31,464 bases of DNA, from positions 1 through 31,464 of the forward strand of contig SMVT01000164.1 of NCBI GenBank assembly GCA_004357365.1. The letters run 5' to 3'. Source of the stretch: Nitrospina sp. (GTDB taxonomy: Bacteria > Nitrospinota > Nitrospinia > Nitrospinales > Nitrospinaceae). Shown here piece by piece: positions 8,634-16,300 of the stretch; position 1 is the stretch's first letter, and the number at the start of each line of letters is the position of its first letter. The position numbers and the translations under genes were made by a program. The notes beneath the pieces are model-generated. The model saw only the letters and a list, made by a program, of their open reading frames with translations, searched no databases and was not told the origin of the DNA.

Positions 8634-8642
8634 TGCTATAGT
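8634..8642 (+). promoter_or_regulatory. aroA: extended -10 promoter element of aroA
   Basis: TGC followed by TATAGT (8637-8642) forms an extended -10 element 51 nt before the GTG at 8694. No good -35 is visible, which extended -10 promoters can tolerate. A transcript starting near 8649 would leave almost no leader for the alternative TTG start at 8658 and so favours the GTG. Confidence 0.35.
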
Positions 8643-8693
8643 GGGCCCGTTATCCCATTGTTTGAAGCAGTTAGACAACGCACGAGGGTTCCC

Positions 8694-9953
8694 GTGATCG
8701 AAATCCAACCGGCCTCCCGGGTCCGAGCTGCGGTTGCGGCGCCGCCGTCGAAAAGCTACACCAACCGCGCCTACATCGTGGCGGCGCTGGCCGACGGCGA
8801 AGTGCGCCTGGAAAACCCGCTGTTCAGTGACGATACCCGGACCATGAGGAAAGCTCTGCTTCAGTTCGGCGTCCCGGTGGTGGAGGAAGAAGGCGCTACC
8901 GTGGTGCAGGGCCAAGGCGGCCGCCTGCAACTTCCCGGAGAAGAAATCTTTGTCGGCAACGCGGGTACCACCATGCGCTTTCTGACCACCTTCGCCGCGC
9001 TGGCACCGGGGGTGACCCGCCTGACCGGCGACGATCGCATGCAGGAGCGGCCCATCGAGGACCTGCTGATGTGCCTCCGGCAGATGAATCTCAAGGCCGA
9101 GTCGCTCCAGAGAAACGGCTGCCCCCCGATCGAAATCCACGGCGGCCACCCGCCGGGCGGCACGGTCACCCTGGCCGGGGACAAAAGCAGTCAGTACCTC
9201 ACCTCCCTGCTCCTATCGGCGCCTTACTTTGAAAACGACACCGTGATCGACATCGAAGACGAGCTGACCTCCCGATCCTACGTCGACATCACCCTCGACA
9301 TCATGCAGACCTTCGGCGTGGCTGTACAAAATGAGTTCTACCGGAAGTTCACCGTTCCGGCGGGCCAGCGCTACTTCGCCCGGTCTTATCAGATAGAGGG
9401 CGATGCCTCCAGCGCCTCTTATTTTTTCGCGGCGGCGGCGGTGACCGGCGGAGAGGTGTCGGTCACCAATCTCAACCCGGACAGCGTCCAGGGCGACATC
9501 CGGTTTCCGGACGCGCTCGAGCAAATGGGTTGCCGGGTGGAGCGCCGCGGAGGAAAAATCACGGTTTTTGGAAACCCTTTGCGCGGAATCACCATCCATA
9601 TGAACGATATGCCGGATGTGGTGCAGACTTTGGCGGTGGTCGCGCTGTTCGCCGAGGGGAAAACCACGATCACCGGAATCGGCAACTTGAGAATCAAGGA
9701 AACGGACCGGATCGCCGCTTTGGCGAACGAACTCACCCGGCTGGGCGCCTCCATCGAAGCGGGGAACGATTATTTAATCATCGAGCCGGGGACGCATCGG
9801 CCCGCCGAGGTGGAAACCTACGACGACCACCGCATGGCGATGAGTTTCGCGCTGGCGGGGCTTGGCATCCCTGGAATCAAAATCAAAAACCCGCGGTGCG
9901 TGGACAAATCGTTTCCCGATTTCTTCGAACGCTTTCAGGAACTCTATGGGTGA
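8694..9953 (+). CDS. aroA: 3-phosphoshikimate 1-carboxyvinyltransferase (EPSP synthase)
   Basis: EPSP synthase joins phosphoenolpyruvate to shikimate-3-phosphate in the sixth step of the shikimate pathway to aromatic amino acids. The 419-aa protein shows PPSKSYTNRA (substrate-binding K20, S21, R25), NAGTTMRFLT, DKSSQYLTSLL, the loop RIKETDRIAAL and DDHRMAMSF near the C terminus, all in family order and spacing. The GTG at 8694 is chosen because ACGAGG lies a proper distance upstream and the homologous N terminus (IEIQP) begins there. A TTG 12 codons upstream keeps the frame open but has no ribosome site. The last 8 nt overlap the next gene, which suggests translational coupling. Confidence 0.95.
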   Translation: MIEIQPASRVRAAVAAPPSKSYTNRAYIVAALADGEVRLENPLFSDDTRTMRKALLQFGVPVVEEEGATVVQGQGGRLQLPGEEIFVGNAGTTMRFLTTFAALAPGVTRLTGDDRMQERPIEDLLMCLRQMNLKAESLQRNGCPPIEIHGGHPPGGTVTLAGDKSSQYLTSLLLSAPYFENDTVIDIEDELTSRSYVDITLDIMQTFGVAVQNEFYRKFTVPAGQRYFARSYQIEGDASSASYFFAAAAVTGGEVSVTNLNPDSVQGDIRFPDALEQMGCRVERRGGKITVFGNPLRGITIHMNDMPDVVQTLAVVALFAEGKTTITGIGNLRIKETDRIAALANELTRLGASIEAGNDYLIIEPGTHRPAEVETYDDHRMAMSFALAGLGIPGIKIKNPRCVDKSFPDFFERFQELYG

Positions 9954-12027
9954 TCCCAAATACACCAACCAACTGATCCACGAGAAAAGTCCTTACCTTC
10001 TGCAACACGCCCACAACCCCGTCAACTGGTACCCGTGGGGCGACGAGGCCTTCGCCCTCGCCAAAAAAGCGAACAAACCGGTGCTGGTCAGCATCGGCTA
10101 CGCCACTTGCCACTGGTGCCACGTCATGGAACGGGAATCGTTTGAAGACCCGCAACTGGCAGAGCTTCTGAACGCCCGCTTCTACGCCATTAAAGTCGAC
10201 CGCGAAGAACGGCCCGACATCGACGGCATCTACATGAAAGCCCTCCAGGCGCTGGGACACCAGGGCGGCTGGCCGTTGAACCTCTTCGTGACCCCGGACG
10301 GTGTACCCTTTTACGGCGGCACCTACTTCCCGCCGGTGCGCAAGTTCAACCTGCCGTCGTTTGCCGACGTTCTGAAATTTCTCGACAACACCTGGCAAAA
10401 CGATCAGGCCAAAGTCACCAAGCAGACGGGCGCGGTGATCAACTATCTTAAAAATACGGGCAATCAGGAACCAGGCGGCGATTTGGATTCGCTGGGGTTT
10501 CACGGCGAGGACAAAGCGCGCAAACTATATGGCGACCAGTACGATACCCTGCACTACGGGTTCCGCTTTCAACCGCAGAACAAGTTCCCGCCATCGATGG
10601 GACTGTCCCTACTGCTCAGGCACCACCACCGCACCGGCGACGCCCTGAGCCTCGAGATGACAGAAAACACGCTGAGAGCCATGAAACACGGCGGCATCTA
10701 CGACCAGATCGGCGGCGGGCTGGCGCGCTACAGCACCGATTACCACTGGCTGGTGCCGCATTTCGAAAAAATGCTGTACGACAACTCCCTGTTCGTCACC
10801 GCCCTGATCGAAACGGTTCAGGTCACCGGCAACCGGGAATTCGCCGACTACGCCAACGACCTGCTGGAGTACATCGACCGCGACATGACGCACCCCGACG
10901 GCGGATTTTACAGCGCGGAGGACGCCGACAGCGAAGGCGTCGAAGGAAAATTTTACGTGTGGTCGCAGGGCGAAATCGAGCACCTGCTGGACCGCCAGAC
11001 CGCCAGCATGGTCATCCCCTTTTACAACGTCACCCAGCCGGGCAACTGGGAGTATAAAAATATTCTGCACGTCACCCGTCCGCCGGAACAGCTGGCCAAG
11101 GAGCAGGGACTGGATGTTGCGGTGGTCAAGCAGGCCATCGCCAAGGGCCGAAACATACTGCTGGAAACGCGCAGCCAGCGCATCCGCCCTCTGCTGGACG
11201 ACAAGGTACTGACCTCGTGGAACGGCCTCATGATCGCCGCCATGGCCCGGACGGGTCGCGTACTGGCGGACGACGGCCGCATCGTCCAGGCGGAAAAAGC
11301 GCTGGCGTTTATCTGGGAACACCTGCACACCGATGACGGAAAACTGCTGAGGCGATGGCGCGATGGCCAGGCGCGGTTCGACGGCTATCTGTTCGACTAC
11401 ACCGCCATCGCCGTCGCCTGCCTCGAGTTGTACGAGGCGACCTACAATCCCGATTACATCGATAAGGCGGCCGGGTTGATGCAAACCGTCGAAGACAAAT
11501 TCAAGGCCCCCCATGTGTATTACGAAACCGCCGAGGACGGCGAAGATTTGATCGTGCGGCAGATTTCCGGTTACGACGGCGTGGAGCCTTCCGGCAACAG
11601 CAACGCCGCCCTGGCATTTTTAAAATTGTCGGCGTACCGGCTCGATCTGGATCTCGAGAAACGGGCGGAGGATATTTTTGTGGCGTTTCACCACGAGTTG
11701 ATGGAATACGGCCTCAACTCGCCGTTCATGATGCAGGCTTTGCACCTGTACCTTGGCGGGAAAAAAGAGGTGGCGATCGTCGCCCCGCGCGATCACGCAT
11801 CCGCCGACGACATGCTGAAACTGATCCGCACCGGCTTCTTCCCCAATGCGGTGTTCGCGTTCGCGTGGGAGGACGCACCGGAGAAACAACAGATTCCCCT
11901 GCTGGCCGACAAGAAAGCCGTCGACGGCAAGGCCACGGCTTATGTCTGCGAGCACGGCACCTGCCGGAAGCCTGTAACCTCCCCCGGGGAACTCAAAGCC
12001 CTGCTGGACGACTACCGGGCCCTCTAG
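9946..12027 (+). CDS. thioredoxin-domain protein, YyaL/SPATA20 family
   Basis: A 693-aa protein of the widely conserved DUF255 family (bacterial YyaL, mammalian spermatogenesis-associated protein 20). The N-terminal ~160 residues are a thioredoxin-like domain with LIHEKSPYLLQHAHNPVNWYPWG and a CHWC redox motif (C55, C58). The remainder resembles an (alpha/alpha)6-barrel, glycosidase-like fold, with GGIYDQIGGGLARYS, HFEKMLYDN and DDKVLTSWNGLMIAAMAR as typical conserved blocks. The biochemical role is not established. No signal peptide is visible, so it is probably cytoplasmic. The ATG at 9946 overlaps the aroA stop by 8 nt, and residues encoded upstream in this frame only mirror aroA. Family assignment is secure, function is not. 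Confidence 0.92.
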   Translation: MGDPKYTNQLIHEKSPYLLQHAHNPVNWYPWGDEAFALAKKANKPVLVSIGYATCHWCHVMERESFEDPQLAELLNARFYAIKVDREERPDIDGIYMKALQALGHQGGWPLNLFVTPDGVPFYGGTYFPPVRKFNLPSFADVLKFLDNTWQNDQAKVTKQTGAVINYLKNTGNQEPGGDLDSLGFHGEDKARKLYGDQYDTLHYGFRFQPQNKFPPSMGLSLLLRHHHRTGDALSLEMTENTLRAMKHGGIYDQIGGGLARYSTDYHWLVPHFEKMLYDNSLFVTALIETVQVTGNREFADYANDLLEYIDRDMTHPDGGFYSAEDADSEGVEGKFYVWSQGEIEHLLDRQTASMVIPFYNVTQPGNWEYKNILHVTRPPEQLAKEQGLDVAVVKQAIAKGRNILLETRSQRIRPLLDDKVLTSWNGLMIAAMARTGRVLADDGRIVQAEKALAFIWEHLHTDDGKLLRRWRDGQARFDGYLFDYTAIAVACLELYEATYNPDYIDKAAGLMQTVEDKFKAPHVYYETAEDGEDLIVRQISGYDGVEPSGNSNAALAFLKLSAYRLDLDLEKRAEDIFVAFHHELMEYGLNSPFMMQALHLYLGGKKEVAIVAPRDHASADDMLKLIRTGFFPNAVFAFAWEDAPEKQQIPLLADKKAVDGKATAYVCEHGTCRKPVTSPGELKALLDDYRAL

Positions 12028-12129
12028 CGAGGGAGGCAACTTGCTGACCGGTTATGACTATCGATGATCGTTGAGCGCATCTCAAGGTTTTAAATGGCCT
12101 GCAGAGGTACTCCGCCCCCGCATTTGGTT

Positions 12130-12159
12130 TTGGTATTCCATCGGGGGCTGTGCTAGTAT
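12130..12159 (+). promoter_or_regulatory. bioB: putative promoter of bioB
   Basis: TTGGTA (-35, 12130-12135), an 18-nt spacer and TAGTAT (-10, 12154-12159) preceded by an extended TGC. It lies 50 nt before the bioB ATG in the 182-bp gap after the YyaL-family gene. No BirA operator was recognised. Confidence 0.45.
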
Positions 12160-12209
12160 TTTGAATCTGGATTTCTATTTGTGCTCCCCTTAATTTTAAA
12201 ATTTCGAAT

Positions 12210-13202
12210 ATGCGAACAAAACTGATCGATTCCATGATTGATGCCGCCCTCGCCGGTGACGGTATTTCACGCGAACAGGCTCTGGAGTTGGGCACCCTGG
12301 ACCATGAGGAGCTGGACGCCCTGTTTGAGGGCACCAACCGGGTGCGCGACCGGTTTATGGGCAATGCGGTTAAAATCTGCTCGATCGTCAACGCCAAGTC
12401 CGGGAAATGCCCGGAGGATTGCGGGTTCTGCGCCCAGTCGTCGAAATTCGAAACCGACTCGCCGGAATACGGCTTAATGAAACCCGAGGAAATTCTGGCC
12501 GCCGCGAAAGAAGCCGAAGCCTTCGGCTCCAACGAGTTTTCCATCGTCACCTCCGGCACCGCCATGACCGACCGCCAGGAATTAGATAGCCTGATCGAAG
12601 CTATTAAAATGATCAAGGCAGAGACCAAAATTGAAGTGTGCTGTTCGCTGGGATTGATGAGCACCGTCCATCTGAAGGAACTGAAAGCGGCGGGACTCGA
12701 CCGGTTTCACCACAACATCGAAACCGCAGCCAGTCATTTCGAAAACATCGTCACCACCCATTCCTATCAGGATGAGGTGCAGGCCATCCGGAACGCCAAG
12801 GAAGTCGGACTGCATGTCTGCGTTGGCGGCATTTTCGGGATGGGCGAAACCTATGACCAGAGGGTGGAGATGGTGTTCGACGTGAAGGATCTGGAAACCG
12901 ATTCCTATCCCATCAATTTCCTGAAACCCCTGAGCGGCACGGCCATGGAAAACATGAAATCTATGGATTTATACGAAGCGCTGAGGACCATCGCCCTGCA
13001 CCGGCTGGTGATGCCGCGCATGGACCTGTTTGTCTGCGGCGGCCGCGAGGAAGTGTTCGCCGACCAGCAGGAAAAACTGTTCGCCGCCGGCGCCAACGGA
13101 ATCCTGGGCGGCAATTATCTGACCACCAAGGGCCAGGATCCCAAACGGGATATCGAAATGATCGAAAACCTAGGCCTGGTCCCGGTGATGGAACCGGCCT
13201 GA
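12210..13202 (+). CDS. bioB: biotin synthase
   Basis: Radical-SAM enzyme that inserts sulfur into dethiobiotin, the last step of biotin synthesis. The 330-aa length is typical. The [4Fe-4S]-SAM cluster motif CxxxCxxC is at C67, C71 and C74 (KCPEDCGFCAQSSKF). Other family blocks are IVTSGTAM, CCSLGLMS, RFHHNIETAASHF, HVCVGGIFGMGE, PINFLKPLSGTAME and the C-terminal GANGILGGNYLTTKGQ. The gene stands alone with its own promoter-like site and no other bio gene nearby. The ATG at 12210 gives the expected N terminus. It converges on trxA. Confidence 0.96.
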   Translation: MRTKLIDSMIDAALAGDGISREQALELGTLDHEELDALFEGTNRVRDRFMGNAVKICSIVNAKSGKCPEDCGFCAQSSKFETDSPEYGLMKPEEILAAAKEAEAFGSNEFSIVTSGTAMTDRQELDSLIEAIKMIKAETKIEVCCSLGLMSTVHLKELKAAGLDRFHHNIETAASHFENIVTTHSYQDEVQAIRNAKEVGLHVCVGGIFGMGETYDQRVEMVFDVKDLETDSYPINFLKPLSGTAMENMKSMDLYEALRTIALHRLVMPRMDLFVCGGREEVFADQQEKLFAAGANGILGGNYLTTKGQDPKRDIEMIENLGLVPVMEPA

Positions 13203-13230
13203 TGCGCCCGTTTTAAAACCTCATTCCATA

Positions 13231-13260
13231 AAAAAACGCCCCCGGGAAAACCCGGGGGCG
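13231..13260 (-). terminator. trxA: intrinsic terminator of trxA
   Basis: Perfect 10-bp stem CGCCCCCGGG (13237-13246) / CCCGGGGGCG (13251-13260) with an AAAA loop. Read on the minus strand it is followed by six T residues (13236-13231), so it terminates trxA 15 nt after its stop codon. On the plus strand no T-run follows, but the hairpin may still help end bioB transcripts. Confidence 0.85.
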
Positions 13261-13274
13261 GATGATTTCGAAAC

Positions 13275-13601
13275 TTAAATATTCTCGTCGATAACCTTTT
13301 TGATTTCGGCCTTGGACTTGACGCCGACGAGTTGCTGAACGACCTGCCCGCCCTTGAACAACAGCAGGGTGGGAATGCCGCGGATCCCGTATTTGGTGGC
13401 GGTGGCCGGGTTGTCATCCACGTTCAGCTTGCCCACCATGATTTTATCCTCATATTCGCCGGCAATTTCTTCGACGGTGGGAGCGAGCATTTTACAGGGC
13501 TGGCACCATTCCGCCCAAAAATCGATCAAGGCGGGTTTGTCGCCCTGGAGCACAGAGGATTCAAACTCAGCATCAGAGACGGTGACAATTTTTCCCGACA
13601 T
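13275..13601 (-). CDS. trxA: thioredoxin
   Basis: Cytoplasmic disulfide reductase of 108 aa. Conserved features are FWAEWCQPCKM with the redox cysteines C33 and C36, the downstream KLNVDDNPATATKYGI block and the cis-proline loop GIPTLLLFKGG. The active site is WCQPC instead of the standard WCGPC: the Gly between the cysteines is Gln, a position known to tune redox potential. The ATG at 13601 has a strong AAAGGAGT ribosome site about 9 nt upstream. The frame is open 18 codons further but without support. A promoter-like site lies 117 nt upstream and an intrinsic terminator follows, so it is probably transcribed alone. Confidence 0.95.
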   Translation of the reverse strand: MSGKIVTVSDAEFESSVLQGDKPALIDFWAEWCQPCKMLAPTVEEIAGEYEDKIMVGKLNVDDNPATATKYGIRGIPTLLLFKGGQVVQQLVGVKSKAEIKKVIDENI

Positions 13602-13717
13602 AATAGGTCCACTCCTTTTAAAATGTGTCTGGGCCCGATCGCACGCGTCATGCACCGGGAAAGGGTATGATTATGAAAGTACCGGGGAAACATCCCAGAA
13701 AAGATATTGGTTGTTTT

Positions 13718-13746
13718 AAACTACTCAATTTAACGATTTTTTTCAA
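13718..13746 (-). promoter_or_regulatory. trxA: putative sigma70 promoter of trxA
   Basis: On the minus strand TTGAAA (-35, 13746-13741), a 17-nt spacer and TAGTTT (-10, 13723-13718), set in AT-rich DNA. It would give a leader of about 110 nt before the trxA start codon. Confidence 0.45.
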
Positions 13747-13859
13747 GGATGTTTTTGGCGGATTTTGATATTATCTGGAAACCACGATACCGCCCCGACC
13801 CCAAAGGGTGATTTAGCCTTTAGATGGAATTTTCAATGCCAGGATTCAGGAGAATGTAA

Positions 13860-14333
13860 ATGGCCAATTTAATCAATTGGTTCGCCTATGATGAAATGAT
13901 GAACCCCGAGATCATCAAGGAGCAGGGTTTGGAATACAAGGCGGCCTTCAGCGTATCTCTTTCAGCCTTCAGGCTGGTGTTCAATAAAATCCCTCTGGAC
14001 AACGGCGGCAAGGAAAAACTGGGCCTGCCCAACATCGCGCCCACCCTCGACAACCTGGGGATGATGGAAGGCGTGCTATACGAAATGCCGGAAGAAAACC
14101 TGAAAAAACTCGATGCCCTCTACCATTACCCGGAAGAATACCAGCGCAAAAAGATGCGCTTCACCGCACACGATTTCCACTTCGTGAACGGCATCGTGTA
14201 TATCGCCCAGAACAACCGGACCCAGAGCGGTTTACTGCCCAGCAAGGAAATACTGAAAAAGTACAAGGGCTGCCGGAAATATCTGTCCAGACTCTACCTG
14301 TCCAAACTGCTGATCCGCCCCGCCGTCGAATGA
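13860..14333 (+). CDS. gamma-glutamylcyclotransferase-fold protein lacking the catalytic Glu
   Basis: A 157-aa protein with the layout of the GGCT/AIG2-like family: an N-terminal INWFAYDEMM strand-loop, FRLVFNK at 37-43, LPNIAPTLDN, the MMEGVLYEMPEENLKKLDALY core (68-88), EEYQRKKM and IVYIAQN near the C terminus. Active members cyclise gamma-glutamyl groups to 5-oxoproline using a Glu in LDxxEG and a YGSL substrate loop. Here the Glu position reads Tyr (LDALYHYP, Y88) and the YGSL loop reads YDEM (10-13). Both active-site elements are therefore altered, and the protein may be a binder or have a different chemistry. AGGAGA lies 7 nt before the ATG. It is divergent from trxA. Confidence 0.7.
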   Translation: MANLINWFAYDEMMNPEIIKEQGLEYKAAFSVSLSAFRLVFNKIPLDNGGKEKLGLPNIAPTLDNLGMMEGVLYEMPEENLKKLDALYHYPEEYQRKKMRFTAHDFHFVNGIVYIAQNNRTQSGLLPSKEILKKYKGCRKYLSRLYLSKLLIRPAVE

Positions 14334-14443
14334 CGGGCATTTGCATAAGTCGGCATCCTGCACCGCAGAGAACTTAATAAATCGTCCCCCTTCTTTTAAA
14401 AAACCTTTACAGTAATTGTAAATTATAGAAGCACTACAAGGAT

Positions 14444-14705
14444 TCCCCTCCTTACCAAGGAGGGGATGCAGGGGAGGTTATAAGCCCCCCTTGTAAAGGG
14501 GGGCTGGGGGGATTCTTCTTTCTGCTTTCGCAGTAGCTCGATTGATCGAGCGCTTTTAAACCACCCCTCACCCTGCCCTCTCCCCATGAGGGGAGAGGAG
14601 AAAATTAGCTCCGGGCCTTGCCCGGCCCCACCTGTATCCTCGCCTTAGTAAGGGGAGGATTTTGGATGTTTAGAGTTATGCAAAGGTCTCCTTGGTAAGG
14701 AGGGG
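14444..14705. repeat. MITE-like palindrome cluster with inverted ends
   Basis: This fills most of the 389-bp gap between the cyclotransferase-fold gene and the DDAH-like gene. The left end CCCCTCCTTACCAAGGAG (14445-14462) and the right end CTCCTTGGTAAGGAGGGG (14688-14705) are exact 18-bp reverse complements, and each end is itself palindromic. Inside are hairpins at 14444-14466 (10-bp stem), 14483-14505 (10-bp stem, GTA loop), 14536-14551 (7-bp), 14577-14598 (9-bp, ATGA loop) and 14611-14622 (6-bp). There is no coding capacity. The design fits a small non-autonomous mobile repeat or REP/BIME-like element. No clear target-site duplication is visible. Confidence 0.7.
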
Positions 14706-14722
14706 TGTAATATAGAAGAACC

Positions 14723-15490
14723 ATGAAAATTTCCATACGCGCACTGGTCCGCCCACCCTGCCCTGATTTTGTCCGCGCGCTCTCCGGTCACCCGGATGCC
14801 GGTTCCATTAATCTCGAAAAAGCCCGGCAACAGCACGCGGACTATTGCCAGGCGCTGGAACAGGCCGGGGTAACGGTAGAACGTCTGGAGCCGCTGAACG
14901 ATTTTCCCGACAGCGTATTTATCGAGGACAACGCAGTGATCCTCGAAGGCCGGGCCGTTCTCTGCTCCATGAAAGAAGCCGGGCGTAAGGACGAAATCTC
15001 GTTTCTGGCGGACACGCTTCAGTCGCGCGTACCGGTGATACGCCTGCAGCCGCCGGTGTTCCTCGACGGCGGCGACGTCCTGCAAACGGAAGACACCGTA
15101 TTCGTCGGCCTCTCCCAACGCACCGGTCAAGAGGCGGTGGAAGCCCTGCAATCCCTCACCCCCAAACCGGTGATTCCCGTGCCGGTGAAAAAAGGACTGC
15201 ACCTCAAAACCTCGGTCAGCTTTCTGGGAAAAAATTTATTGGTTATTCAGCCCACCAGTGTGGAGGCCGGCTGTTTTAAAAAATTCGAATGGATTGAGGT
15301 GGAGGAAGACCAGGCCTACGCGGCGAATTGTCTGGCGGTGGCAGACTCGGTGATCCTGCCCGGCGGGTTCCCGCAACTGGAACAGCGCATCGGGCAACAC
15401 GGTTTTAAAACCCTGCCTGTCCCCCTGAGCGAATTTCAAAAAGCCGACGGCGGCGTGACGTGTCTCAGTCTCCTGATAAACGAAGTATAA
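14723..15490 (+). CDS. dimethylarginine dimethylaminohydrolase-like amidinohydrolase
   Basis: A 255-aa member of the guanidino-group-modifying superfamily, closest in layout to DDAH, which hydrolyses N-omega-methylated arginines to citrulline and methylamines. Visible active-site elements are FPDSVFIED (61-69), the FLDGGDVL loop (113-120), the catalytic His in KKGLHLKT (H160) and the nucleophilic Cys in GGVTCLSLL (C247) near the C terminus. The N-terminal SIRALVRPP also fits. Related enzymes (arginine deiminase, amidinotransferases) are longer. The substrate is inferred from family resemblance, and other guanidino compounds are possible. The ATG at 14723 lies 18 nt beyond the repeat element, so the promoter must lie within or upstream of that element. 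Confidence 0.85.
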   Translation: MKISIRALVRPPCPDFVRALSGHPDAGSINLEKARQQHADYCQALEQAGVTVERLEPLNDFPDSVFIEDNAVILEGRAVLCSMKEAGRKDEISFLADTLQSRVPVIRLQPPVFLDGGDVLQTEDTVFVGLSQRTGQEAVEALQSLTPKPVIPVPVKKGLHLKTSVSFLGKNLLVIQPTSVEAGCFKKFEWIEVEEDQAYAANCLAVADSVILPGGFPQLEQRIGQHGFKTLPVPLSEFQKADGGVTCLSLLINEV

Positions 15491-15499
15491 TTTTTGAGA

Positions 15500-16300
15500 C
15501 TATACCTTATGGCTCACTGGCAAAAAGGCGGGCTTCTGAGTCAAACAAGGCGGGCGGTCCCCTGTCGCGTAACTAAAATTGGCATTTTCCAAAGAAATTA
15601 ATGAGGTAAAAGGCAATGGGTGTTTGTTCATATCTTCAATCAATTGAAGAAGAGGAGCAAACCAGTCCCCTGCGGAGGATGTATTAAAAAAGTAAGCCCA
15701 ATAACCCACGGGGGCTAATACCATTAAATGGGGGCGTAGACCTTTAAACTTGAATCCAAATTTTTCTTGAGCCTCTTTCCAGATTTCCCTCTTATTAGCC
15801 TCGACTATGGCACAGTAGGCTAATCCTTCCAATAAAGCCCGTAAAGGGGTATCGGCCTTCCTGCCTCCCTTTTGATCCACTTTTAATTCAATGACACAAG
15901 GTATTTCGTCATTGATCACACCAATCAAATCCACCTTTCCGACACCTTTATCATTTTGCCTAGCCTTCAAGGGAAACTGGTAATCGATAATTTTCAGCTC
16001 ACGATTGCCGGGCAAAAGAAAAGTCTTTCCATTCCGGCATTCATTGAAAAGAGCGCCTGCCAGATGTTCTTCTTTTCGGTTGGAATTTGAGCTACCTCCC
16101 AAGAAAATATCATGACCCACAAAATATTTCTTTCCCCTCTCATGTCTCCGAGGTGCAACTTCCATCAGTTCTTTATGTTTTTGAACCAGATCAGCAACAT
16201 CCAATTCCTGAATAACCCCGGAAAAATTACTCACGCTGTTAACAGTGGGATAGTTATACAAGTCAACCAGAGACAAGTTTTTCAATTTACTTCCCACCAT
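15500..16300 (-). CDS. PD-(D/E)xK nuclease-like protein
   Basis: A 266-aa protein not assigned to a named family. It carries a plausible PD-(D/E)xK nuclease core: an acidic helix RKEEHLAGALFNE (E77/E78), then VDLIGVI with D124, then CVIELKVD with E138-x-K140, followed by a helix LRALLEGLAYCAIVEAN. That order and spacing are those of restriction-endonuclease-like folds. The C-terminal part (~180-266) is unassigned. It overlaps the end of the upstream metallo-beta-lactamase gene by 19 nt, so the two are probably co-translated. Base composition is much more AT-rich than the flanks (15601-15660 holds 22 G/C in 60). The pair looks like an acquired two-gene module, possibly defence-related. Confidence 0.65.
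   Translation of the reverse strand: MVGSKLKNLSLVDLYNYPTVNSVSNFSGVIQELDVADLVQKHKELMEVAPRRHERGKKYFVGHDIFLGGSSNSNRKEEHLAGALFNECRNGKTFLLPGNRELKIIDYQFPLKARQNDKGVGKVDLIGVINDEIPCVIELKVDQKGGRKADTPLRALLEGLAYCAIVEANKREIWKEAQEKFGFKFKGLRPHLMVLAPVGYWAYFFNTSSAGDWFAPLLQLIEDMNKHPLPFTSLISLENANFSYATGDRPPCLTQKPAFLPVSHKV

Noticed and set aside
14440..14710. Possible CRISPR array
   Set aside because: The repeats are palindromic hairpins of different sequence with no regular spacing or equal-length spacers, and no cas gene is in the window.
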